Source: PALSA-278 sp963760285 (GTDB lineage: Bacteria > Acidobacteriota > Terriglobia > Acidiferrales > UBA7541). From it: a stretch of DNA of 64,000 bases. The notes under the pieces are model-generated. The model was not told the DNA's origin. It did not search any database and was given only the letters and a program-made list of their open reading frames with translations. The DNA lies in assembly GCA_963760285.1 (NCBI GenBank), contig CAVXCI010000003.1, positions 124,001 through 188,000 of the forward strand. Reading direction: 5' to 3'. The position numbers were made by a program, and so were the translations under genes. This document shows, piece by piece, positions 6,973 to 15,868 of the stretch. The first letter of the stretch is position 1, and each line of letters begins with the position of its first letter.

Positions 6973-8079
6973 ATGCGCCTGCAAAAAATCACTCTGCGCG
7001 AAATTCACATGCGGCTGCTCTCGCCGTTTCAAACCAGCTTCGGCACCAGCAGCGAGCGCCGCATTCTTCTCGTCGAAGCCGAAGCCGATGGCGTCACGGG
7101 CTGGGCGGAAGTCACCGCCGGCGAAAATCCGTTTTACTCTTCCGAGACGGTGGAAACCGCCTGGCACATTCTCCGCGATTTCCTGTGGCCGCTGGTGCGC
7201 GGCAGGGAATTCGATTCTTCCAGCGGGCTGGCATCCATCATGTCTCCTGTGCGCGGCCATTGGATGGCCAAGTCCGGCATCGAAAACGCCGCGTGGGACG
7301 CGGAAGCCCGCGCCAAGGGCCAGCCGCTGTGGAAACTGCTGGGCGGCACGCGCACGGAAATTCCCTGTGGCGTTTCCATCGGCATTCAGCCTTCGATGGA
7401 TGACCTGCTGAAGAAAGTTGAAACGGAACTCACCGCCGGTTATCAGCGCATCAAAATCAAAATTAAGCCGGGCAACGATATCGAGCCGGTCCGCGCCCTG
7501 CGCGACCGTTTTCCGCGCATCCGCCTGATGGTGGACGCCAATTCCGCCTACTGTTTATCCGACGCGCCGCTTTTGAAGGAGCTCGACCAGTTTTATCTCA
7601 TCATGATCGAGCAGCCGCTGGGCCCCGGCGATATTTGCGGCCACGCCATGCTGCAACGCGAACTGCAAACGCCCATCTGCCTCGACGAATCCATCGAAAC
7701 GGTGGCCAACCTCGACGCCGCCATCGCTTTGCGCGCCTGCCAGATTGTGAACATCAAGCTCGGCCGCGTCGGCGGGCATTCCACTGCGCGACGCATTCAC
7801 GATATTTGCCGTGACAGCGGCATCCCCGTCTGGTGCGGCGGCATGTTGGAATCCGGCATCGGCCGCGCGCACAACATCGCCATGTCTACGCTGGAGAATT
7901 TCACGCTGCCCGGCGACGTTTCCGCCAGCCGCCGCTACTGGGCCGAGGACATTATTGAACCCGAAGTGGAAGTCACCCCTCGCGGAACTATCGTCGTCCC
8001 GGATCGCCCCGGCATCGGCTACCAGCCGCGCCTCGACCGCATCGAATCCCTCACCGTCCGCACAGAAATCTTGTCCTGA
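6973..8079 (+). CDS. N-acylamino acid racemase / o-succinylbenzoate synthase family
   Basis: An enolase-superfamily member of 368 residues (NSAR/OSBS group). Visible catalytic features are the KxK motif (KIKIK, residues 161-165), the metal ligands D188 (MVDAN), E213 (MIEQPL) and D238 (CLDES), and the second-side lysine K262 (NIKLGRVGG). The product begins MRLQKITLREIHM, as is normal for the family. These enzymes either make o-succinylbenzoate for menaquinone (MenC) or racemise N-succinylamino acids, and many do both. No other men genes except menG (48.97 kb) are in the window, and the neighbour is a GNAT acyltransferase, so I favour the racemase role without excluding MenC. The stop overlaps the following transporter start (TGATG). 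Confidence 0.88.
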   Translation: MRLQKITLREIHMRLLSPFQTSFGTSSERRILLVEAEADGVTGWAEVTAGENPFYSSETVETAWHILRDFLWPLVRGREFDSSSGLASIMSPVRGHWMAKSGIENAAWDAEARAKGQPLWKLLGGTRTEIPCGVSIGIQPSMDDLLKKVETELTAGYQRIKIKIKPGNDIEPVRALRDRFPRIRLMVDANSAYCLSDAPLLKELDQFYLIMIEQPLGPGDICGHAMLQRELQTPICLDESIETVANLDAAIALRACQIVNIKLGRVGGHSTARRIHDICRDSGIPVWCGGMLESGIGRAHNIAMSTLENFTLPGDVSASRRYWAEDIIEPEVEVTPRGTIVVPDRPGIGYQPRLDRIESLTVRTEILS

Positions 8080-9020
8080 TGCCTTCATCCGCGCGCACGT
8101 CTGACGCCGGCCATCGCCCGCGCCCGCTGCTGCTGAATTCCGCCGCCTGCACCATCATTCTTATTTGGGCGTTCAACTACATCTTTGGAAAAATGGCCCT
8201 GCGCGAAATAGACGGCTTCACGCTGGCCTCGTTTCGCCTGGTGCTCGCCGGATTTCTGATCGTTCCGATTTTCTTCGCCGTTTCGCGCGGCGTTCGTTTC
8301 GCGCGCCGCGACTGGCCTCTGCTGCTTGCGCTTTCGATTTTCGGCGTGGTCATCAACCAGGGCTGCTTCACCCTCGGACTCAGCTTCACCTCCGTGGGCC
8401 ACGCCTCCATCGTTGTCGGGACCGTCCCAGTGATGGTTCTGCTGCTGGCCTGCTGGCGGGGACAGGAATCTCTCAGCCCCGCACGTCTCAGTGGCATGGC
8501 CATTTCGTTTTGCGGCGTTTTGATTCTTGCGCTGGAAAACGGCCCGCATCTGGAGAAAACTTCCTGGATCGGCGACCTCATCACCCTGTGCGGAGTGATG
8601 GGCTTCGCGGTGTTCACCACGTGGGGGAAGGGCATCACCACGCGTTACAATCCCGTGGCCATCAACACCTTCAACCAGTTTGTGGCCGCGGTCATTCTTC
8701 TTCCGCTGGCCATTCATCAGGGACTGCGGCTGCACTGGAGGGCGATTTCCTGGCACGCCTGGTTCGGCGTGTTTTACATGGCGGTGATGAGCTCCATCGT
8801 CGGCTATCTGCTTTTTTACTGGGCGCTGCGCTACATGCCTTCGTCGCGCCTGGCCGCGTTCAGTTATTTGCAGCCGGTGATGGCCATCACTCTCGGCGCG
8901 CTTCTGCTGGGAGAGAAAATCACACCGCATCTGATTTTCGGCGGCGCGCTGGTTCTGGTGGGAGTTTACATCACCGAGCGCGGCCTCGGCGACCGCACCC
9001 CGCCTGCCGACCCAGTGTAA
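8079..9020 (+). CDS. EamA/DMT-family metabolite exporter
   Basis: A 313-residue integral membrane protein with about ten hydrophobic helices and two EamA repeats. The first begins IILIWAFNYIFGKMALREID and the second contains FYMAVMSSIVGYLLFYWAL, PSSRLAAFSYLQPV and LGALLLGEKIT, the usual end-of-repeat signature. Members export amino acids and related metabolites. The ATG shares a base with the racemase stop (TGATG), so it is translationally coupled to the GNAT-racemase pair. A job in moving amino acids or N-acylamino acids is inferred from that context only. Confidence 0.9.
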   Translation: MPSSARTSDAGHRPRPLLLNSAACTIILIWAFNYIFGKMALREIDGFTLASFRLVLAGFLIVPIFFAVSRGVRFARRDWPLLLALSIFGVVINQGCFTLGLSFTSVGHASIVVGTVPVMVLLLACWRGQESLSPARLSGMAISFCGVLILALENGPHLEKTSWIGDLITLCGVMGFAVFTTWGKGITTRYNPVAINTFNQFVAAVILLPLAIHQGLRLHWRAISWHAWFGVFYMAVMSSIVGYLLFYWALRYMPSSRLAAFSYLQPVMAITLGALLLGEKITPHLIFGGALVLVGVYITERGLGDRTPPADPV

Positions 9021-9336
9021 CCGGAGTGGTCTCCCGCGAAAACCTCGCCACAGGCGGGGGCTGTCCCCGCGATCCAACCATTGCCCATCTGGGTCTTGCG
9101 TACTGCAACAATGCAATCTCTTGTACCGGAACTCATATGTAAACTCCCTCCCGAAAGCAGTTGACGCAACCTCTGGCCCCATATCAATATAGACCTTCCG
9201 TTGCAGCGTCCTTGCAGTTCGGTCAGGCGGGGCAATCAGGGGGAGTCATCGTCCGGGTTGCAGTGCGCCCGGGCTTGAAGCGCAGGGACGGAAGCAGTCC
9301 CGGTTAATTTCACTGGGTGGTCATGGGGGGATCAAT
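9021..9336. other. intergenic region with GC hairpin
   Basis: This 316-bp stretch contains a hairpin with 6-bp arms (GCGGGG 9054-9059, CCCCGC 9065-9070) just after the transporter gene. It lacks a T-run, so it looks more like a short repeat unit than a terminator. A TTGACG hexamer at 9161-9166 could be a -35 for the FG-GAP gene, but the -10 region (TATCAATAT) has poor spacing. I see no riboswitch fold. Confidence 0.4.
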
Positions 9337-11110
9337 ATGAACCAGGCATTGCGGGGATCTGTTTTGGGCGCGTCGGGGAGCAACAGGCCAGCCACAGGGA
9401 AGCGCGAAGCGAACCTCCGCATTTCGGTGTGCGCCATGGTGTTCCTGTCCGTTCTGGTATTTTCCGCGGCCGCGCGCGCGCAGGGACCTGTTCCGCTGGT
9501 CGGCGACCCGCTTATCCCGCCTTCGGCTGCACCGGGCACTCCCGGCCTTACGCTCACCGTCAACGGCGTGAATTTCACCTCAAATTCCATCGTGAATTGG
9601 AACGGTTCTCCTCTGGCCACCACGGTGATTAGCGGCAACCAGTTGACCGCCGTCGTTCCCGCCAGTTCTCTTGCCAAGCCCAGTACGGCGGCTGTCACCG
9701 TGACCAATCCTGGCGTGGCGGCGTCCAACATCGCCTTTTTCCCGGTGAACAGCGCGGAAAACGTCAGCGGTACGATTCGTTCAGACATGAATGCCGGCTC
9801 GAATCCCACTGGCGTGGCCATCGCGGATTTTAACGGCGACGGCATCCTGGACATGGCCATCTCCAATGACAACGACAGCACCGTGGCCGTCTATTTCGGC
9901 AATGGCGACGGCACCTTCCAGACGCCCACCATCTATCCCGTGGGCGATTACCCCTATAACGTCGTCGTTGGCGACGTCAATAACGACGGCATACCCGATC
10001 TCATCACGGACAATCTCTATACCCAGGATATTTCCGTCCTGCTCGGCAATGGCGACGGCACCTTCCAGCCCGCCGTGGACTATCCCACCGGCGACAATCC
10101 GCAATCCATCGTCCTGGGTGATTTCAATGGCGACGGCAAGCTCGACGTGGCCACGCCCAACTATTTGCAGGGCTCGGTGGCCGTGCTGCTCGGCAATGGC
10201 GACGGCACCTTCCGGCCCTATGTGAACTACCCCGTGGGCCACAAGCCCATTGACGTGAAGACCGCCGACGTCAATGGCGACGGCCATCTCGACCTGATCG
10301 TGGCCAACAATGCCGACGACACCGTCTCCGTCCTCTTTGGCAACGGCGACGGCACCTTCCAGAAACAGCACGTTTACCGCACCGGCGCGCGTCCCAACGC
10401 CATCGGCGTGGGAGACCTCAACGGCGATGGCTTCCCGGATCTGGTTACCTCCAATGGCGGGGCCACGCTTTCCGTGTTGCTCAACGCCGGCGATGGCACC
10501 TACCTGCCGCAGAAGCAGTACCGTTCCGGCAGTTATCCTTCCTATGTGGTTCAGATTGTGGACATGAACGACGACAACCACGTGGACGTGGTGGTCCCTA
10601 ATTTCAATTGCTTCCAGGTGGACATTTATTACGGCAATGGTGACGGCACGCTGAATCCCAAGCCTTCCATCCACACCGTGGACGCGCAGGTGGACGCCAT
10701 GGGCATCGCCGACTTCAACAACGACGGCCGTCTGGACATCATCGCTCTCAACGAATTTGCCAATGAAGCCACCATTCTCCTGCAGTCCACCACCCCGCCG
10801 CCTTCGCTTTCCACTTCCGTGGTCTTGTTTGGGAATGTTGACGTGGGGAAGAAGAGCGGGGCGCAAACCGTCACCCTCGTTAACACCACCGGCTCGGCCC
10901 TCTCTGTCAGCGGCCTGAAGCTGGCCGGCGCCGAATCCCAAGGATTTCACCGGCTCCTCCAACTGCCCGCTCTCCCTGAAGCCCGGCGGGGAATGCACCC
11001 TGACCGTCTATTTCGCTCCCAAGTCCGCGGGAAGGTTCGACGCCAATCTGGACATCAACGATTCCCTCGGCACCCAGGCCGTCTATCTGGGCGGCACAGG
11101 CGTCAAGTAG
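9337..11110 (+). CDS. secreted IPT/TIG and FG-GAP repeat protein (frameshifted near 3' end)
   Basis: A signal peptide (VFLSVLVFSAAARAQG) is followed by an IPT/TIG-like Ig domain near residues 55-135 (LTLTVNGVNFTSNSIVNWNG), then about seven FG-GAP/VCBS repeats with calcium-binding-type DFNGDGxxD loops and the recurrent GNGDGTFQ. Such repeats form a beta-propeller on secreted adhesins or surface proteins. The gene ends with the first half of a choice-of-anchor-D (ASH-like) domain, VVLFGNVDVGKKSGAQTV. At 10942-10943 one extra G shifts the frame. Removing it restores DFTGSSNCPLSLKPGG, TVYFAPKSAG and DANLDINDSLG up to a TAG at 11108-11110. As written, the frame instead runs through unrelated residues to 11124. 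Confidence 0.82.
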
Positions 11111-11162
11111 CCCGCGCGGGGTAAATTTCCCTCCCGCGCCGTTGAAATATCCGCAGGACAAA

Positions 11163-11187
11163 GGGACGCTCCGCGCGTCGCTTTTTT
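11163..11187 (+). terminator. candidate terminator after the FG-GAP gene
   Basis: GACGC (11165-11169) pairs with GCGTC (11175-11179) across a 5-nt loop, followed by GC and six T. The stem is short but the T-run is clear. Confidence 0.5.
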
Positions 11188-11214
11188 ATTGCGCAATATT
11201 TATTTGCCCCGCGT

Positions 11215-12474
11215 TCAATACGTGAACGACTGAAGTTCCGTCACCCCGCTATCCGGACCATCCACATATCCCGCGCGCGCGCTGGGGTGCAGTGCAATGT
11301 ACACGGGGATCACGTTGCTGGCGTTTGAAAAGCTCAGCCCGTTGATGGACTCCACAAAATTTCCGCTGGTGTCGTACACCTGAATACTGCTCCCGCTAGG
11401 CGACGTGCTGGAAACCGGCTGGGCCACCAGGAAAAGTTTGTGAATGGCGTCATACTCCACGTCCGCGCCGCTGTAAATCTGCTGGGTGGCGCCGGGCAGA
11501 ACTTCCGAAAACCCCGTCTGCGTGGCCAGATCGTAAAATTGCACGCTGAAGTCAATCTCCGTCGAGGTGCAGGCAATCCCGTCCGCCGAATCCACCGCGA
11601 TGCCGTTCACGTCTCCCGTGCCCACTCCCGTGAACGCGCTGAACGTGCCCTTGGTCAGGTTCGCCAGCCCGATCATCGGCGGGGCGAACGGATTTCCCAG
11701 CGTGGCGTGGCCCAGCACGGCTACGTTGTTCGTGGTGTTCAACGCAATCGCCGGAAACGCGCCGGAATTGAAATTGTCATTGGTCAGCGTGATGAGCGGC
11801 CCGAAGGTGTTCCTGGCCACATTGGACCCGAACACGTACGGCATGAATTGCCCGGAGACGTCCAATGCAAATACCGCGCTGTTCGGCGTTCCCTGGTTGT
11901 GGCTCACTTCCTCCACGATATGCTTCGTCCCAATCGGCGGCTTCCACAGGCCCGTGAATTTGTTGGATTGCAGCGGATTCAGAATCGGGAAATGACGCTT
12001 CACGTCGAGAAATCCCGCCACGTGCTCGTACTCAATCAGCCCCACGCTGTCGCCCACGATTCCCTGGGTGACGAAGTTGTCCATCGTTTGCGTCTCCGCC
12101 ACCACTTTCAGAATCTTCCCCGTCCGCTGATCGAACGTCTCCACCGCCGCCAGGACGTTGCCATTAGCCAGCGTCAGGTCCTCGCTCAGCAGCCCCTCCG
12201 TTCCCGTCTGGTCAATGTCAAACCCGAAAATCTGCCCTCCAAACATGCTATGCACGATGATCGTATTCGCCGGCCGCTCCGCTTGCGCCGCTCCGCCGCC
12301 CGGAACTCCGGTGGCAAATGCTTTTATCGCCGCGCCGTGAAACGCCGCCAGCATGCCCAGCAGCACCAACGCCGCCGCGCCGTACGGCAGGGAAGCCCCC
12401 GAGACCATCTTTCGGCGGGTTCTATTTTGTTCGTGAATCGCCGCGTTGCCGCGCCTTACGAATGAGTCATTCAT
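11215..12474 (-). CDS. secreted protein of unknown function, possible beta-propeller
   Basis: 419 residues. The ATG at 12474 (MNDSFVRRGN) is chosen because AAGGA lies about 4 nt upstream; an in-frame extension to 12510 has no such site. A long basic N-terminus is followed by one hydrophobic segment (GAAALVLLGMLAAFHGAAI), a signal peptide or anchor. The exported part has repeated hydrophobic-strand motifs such as NTIIVHSMFGGQIFGFDID, GIAVDSADGIACTSTEID and VEYDAIHKLFLVAQPV, typical of propeller-like blades seen in NHL/YncE-type proteins, but I do not recognise the family. It converges with the FG-GAP gene. Confidence 0.65.
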   Translation of the reverse strand: MNDSFVRRGNAAIHEQNRTRRKMVSGASLPYGAAALVLLGMLAAFHGAAIKAFATGVPGGGAAQAERPANTIIVHSMFGGQIFGFDIDQTGTEGLLSEDLTLANGNVLAAVETFDQRTGKILKVVAETQTMDNFVTQGIVGDSVGLIEYEHVAGFLDVKRHFPILNPLQSNKFTGLWKPPIGTKHIVEEVSHNQGTPNSAVFALDVSGQFMPYVFGSNVARNTFGPLITLTNDNFNSGAFPAIALNTTNNVAVLGHATLGNPFAPPMIGLANLTKGTFSAFTGVGTGDVNGIAVDSADGIACTSTEIDFSVQFYDLATQTGFSEVLPGATQQIYSGADVEYDAIHKLFLVAQPVSSTSPSGSSIQVYDTSGNFVESINGLSFSNASNVIPVYIALHPSARAGYVDGPDSGVTELQSFTY

Positions 12475-12879
12475 TTTCCTTGCTCCTCCGCGCCGGTCGT
12501 TGCCGGTCACGTCCGCTGCCCGCGCGCAAAGCCATCAACCAGGTACAATTGTGCGCCCCTTCCATGTCAACGCCTTGTCTCTAAAATGTAAATTCTCGCT
12601 GCGCGACACATTGCTCCCATGCCGGCCGCAACCGGCGAAATATCCCCGCGGGAGAAAAACCGCGGCGCAATGAAAACTTCCGTTGGAATTCCGCGCGCAC
12701 TGTGATATTCACAGGACGTGCCAATCAACGCTCCATCGCATCTGCCTCCCATACGCATCTCCCCGCGCGTTTCGTTCCGCCTTCTCAGCTACACCGCCAG
12801 CTACTTCTAGCGGCCGGAGAAATCCGCTTCCGTTTTCGCAAGCCCAATCGGGATATCTCTATTTCCAGGAGGATTCATG
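12475..12879. other. divergent intergenic region with perfect palindrome
   Basis: A 405-bp region between the divergent genes. It contains CTGTGA-tat-TCACAG at 12700-12714, a perfect 6-bp inverted repeat whose 3-nt spacer is too short for a CRP/FNR site. AGGAGG at 12867-12872 is the Shine-Dalgarno of the next gene. No supported ORF. Confidence 0.45.
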
Positions 12880-13877
12880 ATGAATACATCCGTGGCAACC
12901 CGGCGTGACGGCGCCATCTCTTCGTTCATGAAGCACCACTATCGGCATTTCAATGCCGCCGTGGTGATGGACGCCTCCGAAGCCTACATTCGCCATCTGT
13001 CCACTGGCGGCAGGATGTTCGTGACCCTGGGCGGCGCCATGAGCACCGCCGAACTGGGGTTGTCCCTTGCGGAGATGATCCGCCAGGACAAAGTCCATGG
13101 CATCTGCTGCACCGGGGCGAATCTGGAGGAGGACCTGTACAACCTCGTGGCTCACGATCATTATGAGCGCGTCCCGCATTACCGCCAGCTCACTCCACAG
13201 CAGGAAGTGGAACTCCTCGATCGCCACTTGAACCGCGTCACCGATACCTGCATCCCGGAAGAAGAAGCCATGCGCCGCATTGAACGCATCGTGATGGAAG
13301 AGTGGTTTGCGGCGGATCGCGGCGGCGCGCGGTTTTTCCCGCATGAGTTTCTCTACAAAATCCTGCTGGCCGGCAAATTGAAGCAGCATTATCAGATTGA
13401 CCCCAGGGACAGCTGGATGCTGGCCGCCGCCGGGAAGAATCTGCCCCTGTTTGTCCCCGGCTGGGAGGATTCCACGCTGGGAAACATGTTTGCCGCCCAG
13501 GTGATCGGCGGGAAGATTAGCAATGTAACCACCATGCGCAGTGGCGTAGAGTACATGATTGAGCTGGCCCGCTGGTATACGGAGACCGCGCCCGGAATTC
13601 GCTGGGTTTCTTCCAGATCGGCGGCGGCATTGCGGGAGATTTTCCCATCTGCGTGGTGCCCATGCTCCATCAGGACCTGCGCCGCGAAGGAGTGCCGCTC
13701 TGGGGATATTTCTGCCAGATCAGCGATTCCACCACCAGCTATGGCTCGTATTCCGGCGCGGTGCCCAACGAGAAAATCGCCTGGGGGAAACTGGGAGTGG
13801 ATACCCCGCGCTTCGTGATTGAATCGGACGCCACCATCGTGGCTCCGCTGATCTTCGCCTATGTCCTCGGATGGTAG
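12880..13877 (+). CDS. deoxyhypusine-synthase-like protein (frameshifted)
   Basis: ATG at 12880 lies 7 nt after AGGAGG; an ATG one codon earlier is also possible. The frame runs to about 13605, then shifts. The next frame continues with FFQIGGGIAGDFPICVVPML, QISDSTTSYGSYSGAVPNEK and APLIFAYVLGW, ending at TAG 13875-13877. Together these give about 332 residues of the deoxyhypusine synthase fold, with GGAMSTAELG and CTGANLEEDLYN in the N-terminal half. Bacteria have no eIF5A, so related enzymes make polyamines (homospermidine-synthase type) or have unknown roles. In the segment GGGIAGDF the position of the usual catalytic lysine (GGGxxK) is not lysine, so classical chemistry is doubtful. The 3' end overlaps hldD by 17 nt. 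Confidence 0.8.
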
Positions 13878-14877
13878 CTCCATTCCGGTGTGGCCGCGCA
13901 GCCGCGTCCTGGTGACCGGCGGCGCCGGTTTCATCGGCAGCGCGCTCGTCTGGGCGCTGAACCGCGAAGGATGCTCCAGCATCGTGATCGCGGATTATCC
14001 GCCGGATGAATCGAAGCGGCGCAACCTCGCGCCCTTGCGGTTCACCGATTATATTGAACCGGCCGAACTGCGTGGCCGCCTCGCCGCCGGTTCGCTGGGA
14101 AAATTTGATTTTGCGTTCCATCTGGGCGCCTGCTCCTCCACCACGGAGACGGACGAAAATTATCTGCGCCACAACAATTTCGAATATTCCCGCGACCTGG
14201 CCGCCTGGGCGCTGCAAGCCGGAGTCCGTTTCGTCTACGCCTCCTCCGCGGCCACGTATGGCGACGGCAGCGCCGGCATGGACGACGCCGACGAAAGCCT
14301 TATCGAACGTCTCCGCCCGCTCAATCTTTACGGCCAGTCCAAACAATGGATGGACCTGCACGCGCATCAAAACGGCTGGTTCTCGCGCATCGCCGCGCTG
14401 AAATATTTCAACGTCTTCGGCCCCAACGAAGCCCACAAGGGAGACATGCGCTCTGTGGTGCAGAAAAGTTTCGCGCAGGTCCGGGAAACCGGCGTAATTC
14501 GCCTGTTCAAGAGCTATCGCGCCGAATTTCGCGATGGCGAGCAGCAGCGCGATTTCCTGTACGTGAAAGACGCCGTTGACATGACCCTCCACGTGGCCGC
14601 CAATCCCCGCGCCAACGGCATTTTTAACATTGGCTCCGGCGTGACTCACACCTGGAACGATCTGGCCCGCGCCGTTTTCGCCGCTCTCGGCAAAACTCCC
14701 CGCATCGAGTACGTGGACATGCCCGAAGCCATTCGCGGAAAATACCAGTACTTCACCCGCGCGGAAATTGGAAAACTGCTGGCCAGCGGCTATGCCAGGG
14801 CCGTCACGCCGCTGGACGCCGCCGTGCGGGATTACGTTTCCAACTACCTCGCGCCAAATAAAATGCTGGGCGAATAA
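13861..14877 (+). CDS. hldD: ADP-L-glycero-D-manno-heptose 6-epimerase
   Basis: HldD (RfaD) epimerises ADP-D-glycero- to ADP-L-glycero-D-manno-heptose for the LPS inner core. The 338-residue extended SDR shows the NAD motif GGAGFIGS near residues 20-27, the HLGACSSTTETD segment, ASSAATYGDG, the catalytic YxxxK (LYGQSKQWMD), KYFNVFGPNE and KGDMRSVV, with a C-terminal YVDMPEAIRGKYQYFT, all characteristic of HldD. The start lies inside the last codons of the deoxyhypusine-synthase-like gene, so the two are translationally linked. Presence of this enzyme supports a Gram-negative envelope with heptose-containing LPS. Confidence 0.95.
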   Translation: MSSDGSSIPVWPRSRVLVTGGAGFIGSALVWALNREGCSSIVIADYPPDESKRRNLAPLRFTDYIEPAELRGRLAAGSLGKFDFAFHLGACSSTTETDENYLRHNNFEYSRDLAAWALQAGVRFVYASSAATYGDGSAGMDDADESLIERLRPLNLYGQSKQWMDLHAHQNGWFSRIAALKYFNVFGPNEAHKGDMRSVVQKSFAQVRETGVIRLFKSYRAEFRDGEQQRDFLYVKDAVDMTLHVAANPRANGIFNIGSGVTHTWNDLARAVFAALGKTPRIEYVDMPEAIRGKYQYFTRAEIGKLLASGYARAVTPLDAAVRDYVSNYLAPNKMLGE

Positions 14878-14903
14878 ATTCCGGGGCAGAATAGCAGGAC
14901 GTG

Positions 14904-15863
14904 ATGACCACGGAATTATCTTTCCGGGATGGCGTGTGCCTTCCGCTGCTTCGTAGCGCGCGGAATTCCGGCGGCGGATGGGGTTCGCATGCCGGCGCGG
15001 AATCCGCCACGGAGCCAACCTGTCTGGCGCTCCTCGCCCTTTCATCAGGTGCGCCCGATACCGCTGCGCCCGGTGCCGCCGGCGATTCCGAATACATCCG
15101 CCGGGGAATTGAATCGCTTCGCAACGCGCAGTTGGCGGACGGTTCATTTCCCGCCTTCGCTGGCCAGGACCGCGGCTGCTGGGTCACTTCGCTGGCCTGC
15201 ATCGCGCTTCGCGCGCACAATGACGCCACCGGCTCCGCCGCGCGCGGAATTGCCTGGCTCTGCAATGAATGGCCCGCCGACGGCAGCCTGTGGTGGCGTC
15301 TGCGCACCATGCTAAGTCCCACCAACACCGTCGTCCGTCAGGATTCCACTCTGCGCGGATGGAACTGGATCCCCGGCACCGCCAGTTGGGCGGAGCCAAC
15401 CGCCATCGCTCTGCTCGCCCTCAACGCTTTGCCGTCGAATCAACTTCCCAAAATCGCCGCCACGCGCCGCGACCTGGGCGCGCGTATGTTATATGACCGC
15501 ATGTGTCCCGGCGGCGGCTGGAACAGCGGCAATCCTCTCATCTACGGAGTGGCCGGCATCCCCCGCATTGGACCTACCTGCTGGGCGCTGCTGGCTTTGC
15601 GCGAAAATATTCAGCGCCCGGAAAACCAGCAAAGCCTGCGATGGCTGCGCGGCGAATACGAAAACATTCGCGGACCAATTTCTCTCGCTCTGGCGCACAT
15701 CTGCCTCCGCGCGTATGGACAACCCCTGCCTCCGCTGGAGCCGGCCTTGCGTTCGCTCTATGCCGCCAATAATTTCCTGCACAGTGTCCACGCCCTTGCC
15801 TGGACGGCCATCGCCCTTCGTGGCGCGAACGGCTGGCTCGGCCCCGCCGGAGAAGGGAACTAG
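14904..15863 (+). CDS. alpha-toroid (prenyltransferase/squalene-oxidase repeat) protein
   Basis: 319 residues built of repeated helix pairs of the terpenoid-cyclase/prenyltransferase toroid: ATEPTCLALLAL-type and QLADGSFPAF near the N-terminus, GCWVTSLACIALRAH, SWAEPTAIALLALNAL, GGGWNSGNP, GPTCWALLAL and a final HALAWTAIALRGANGWLG. QxxxGxW-like repeats are present but I see no DxDD protonation motif of squalene-hopene cyclases, so a cyclase reaction is not supported. The ATG at 14904 is preferred to the adjacent GTG. It follows hldD by 26 bp and precedes DUF362 by 5 bp, so the three genes probably form one transcript. Function unknown. Confidence 0.78.
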   Translation: MTTELSFRDGVCLPLLRSARNSGGGWGSHAGAESATEPTCLALLALSSGAPDTAAPGAAGDSEYIRRGIESLRNAQLADGSFPAFAGQDRGCWVTSLACIALRAHNDATGSAARGIAWLCNEWPADGSLWWRLRTMLSPTNTVVRQDSTLRGWNWIPGTASWAEPTAIALLALNALPSNQLPKIAATRRDLGARMLYDRMCPGGGWNSGNPLIYGVAGIPRIGPTCWALLALRENIQRPENQQSLRWLRGEYENIRGPISLALAHICLRAYGQPLPPLEPALRSLYAANNFLHSVHALAWTAIALRGANGWLGPAGEGN

Positions 15864-15868
15864 CGCCC

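Noticed and set aside
9054..9336. Possible cyclic-di-GMP or other riboswitch before the FG-GAP gene
   Set aside because: The GC hairpin is isolated and I could not find the conserved loop sequences of a GEMM or related fold.
9781..10998. 405-codon leftward ORF
   Set aside because: Antisense shadow of the FG-GAP repeats; its internal periodicity only mirrors them.
12700..12714. CRP/FNR-type binding site
   Set aside because: The arms TGTGA/TCACA are present but the spacer is 3 nt instead of 6.
13720..15147. 475-codon leftward ORF
   Set aside because: Antisense to hldD and flanking genes; no family resemblance and biased composition.
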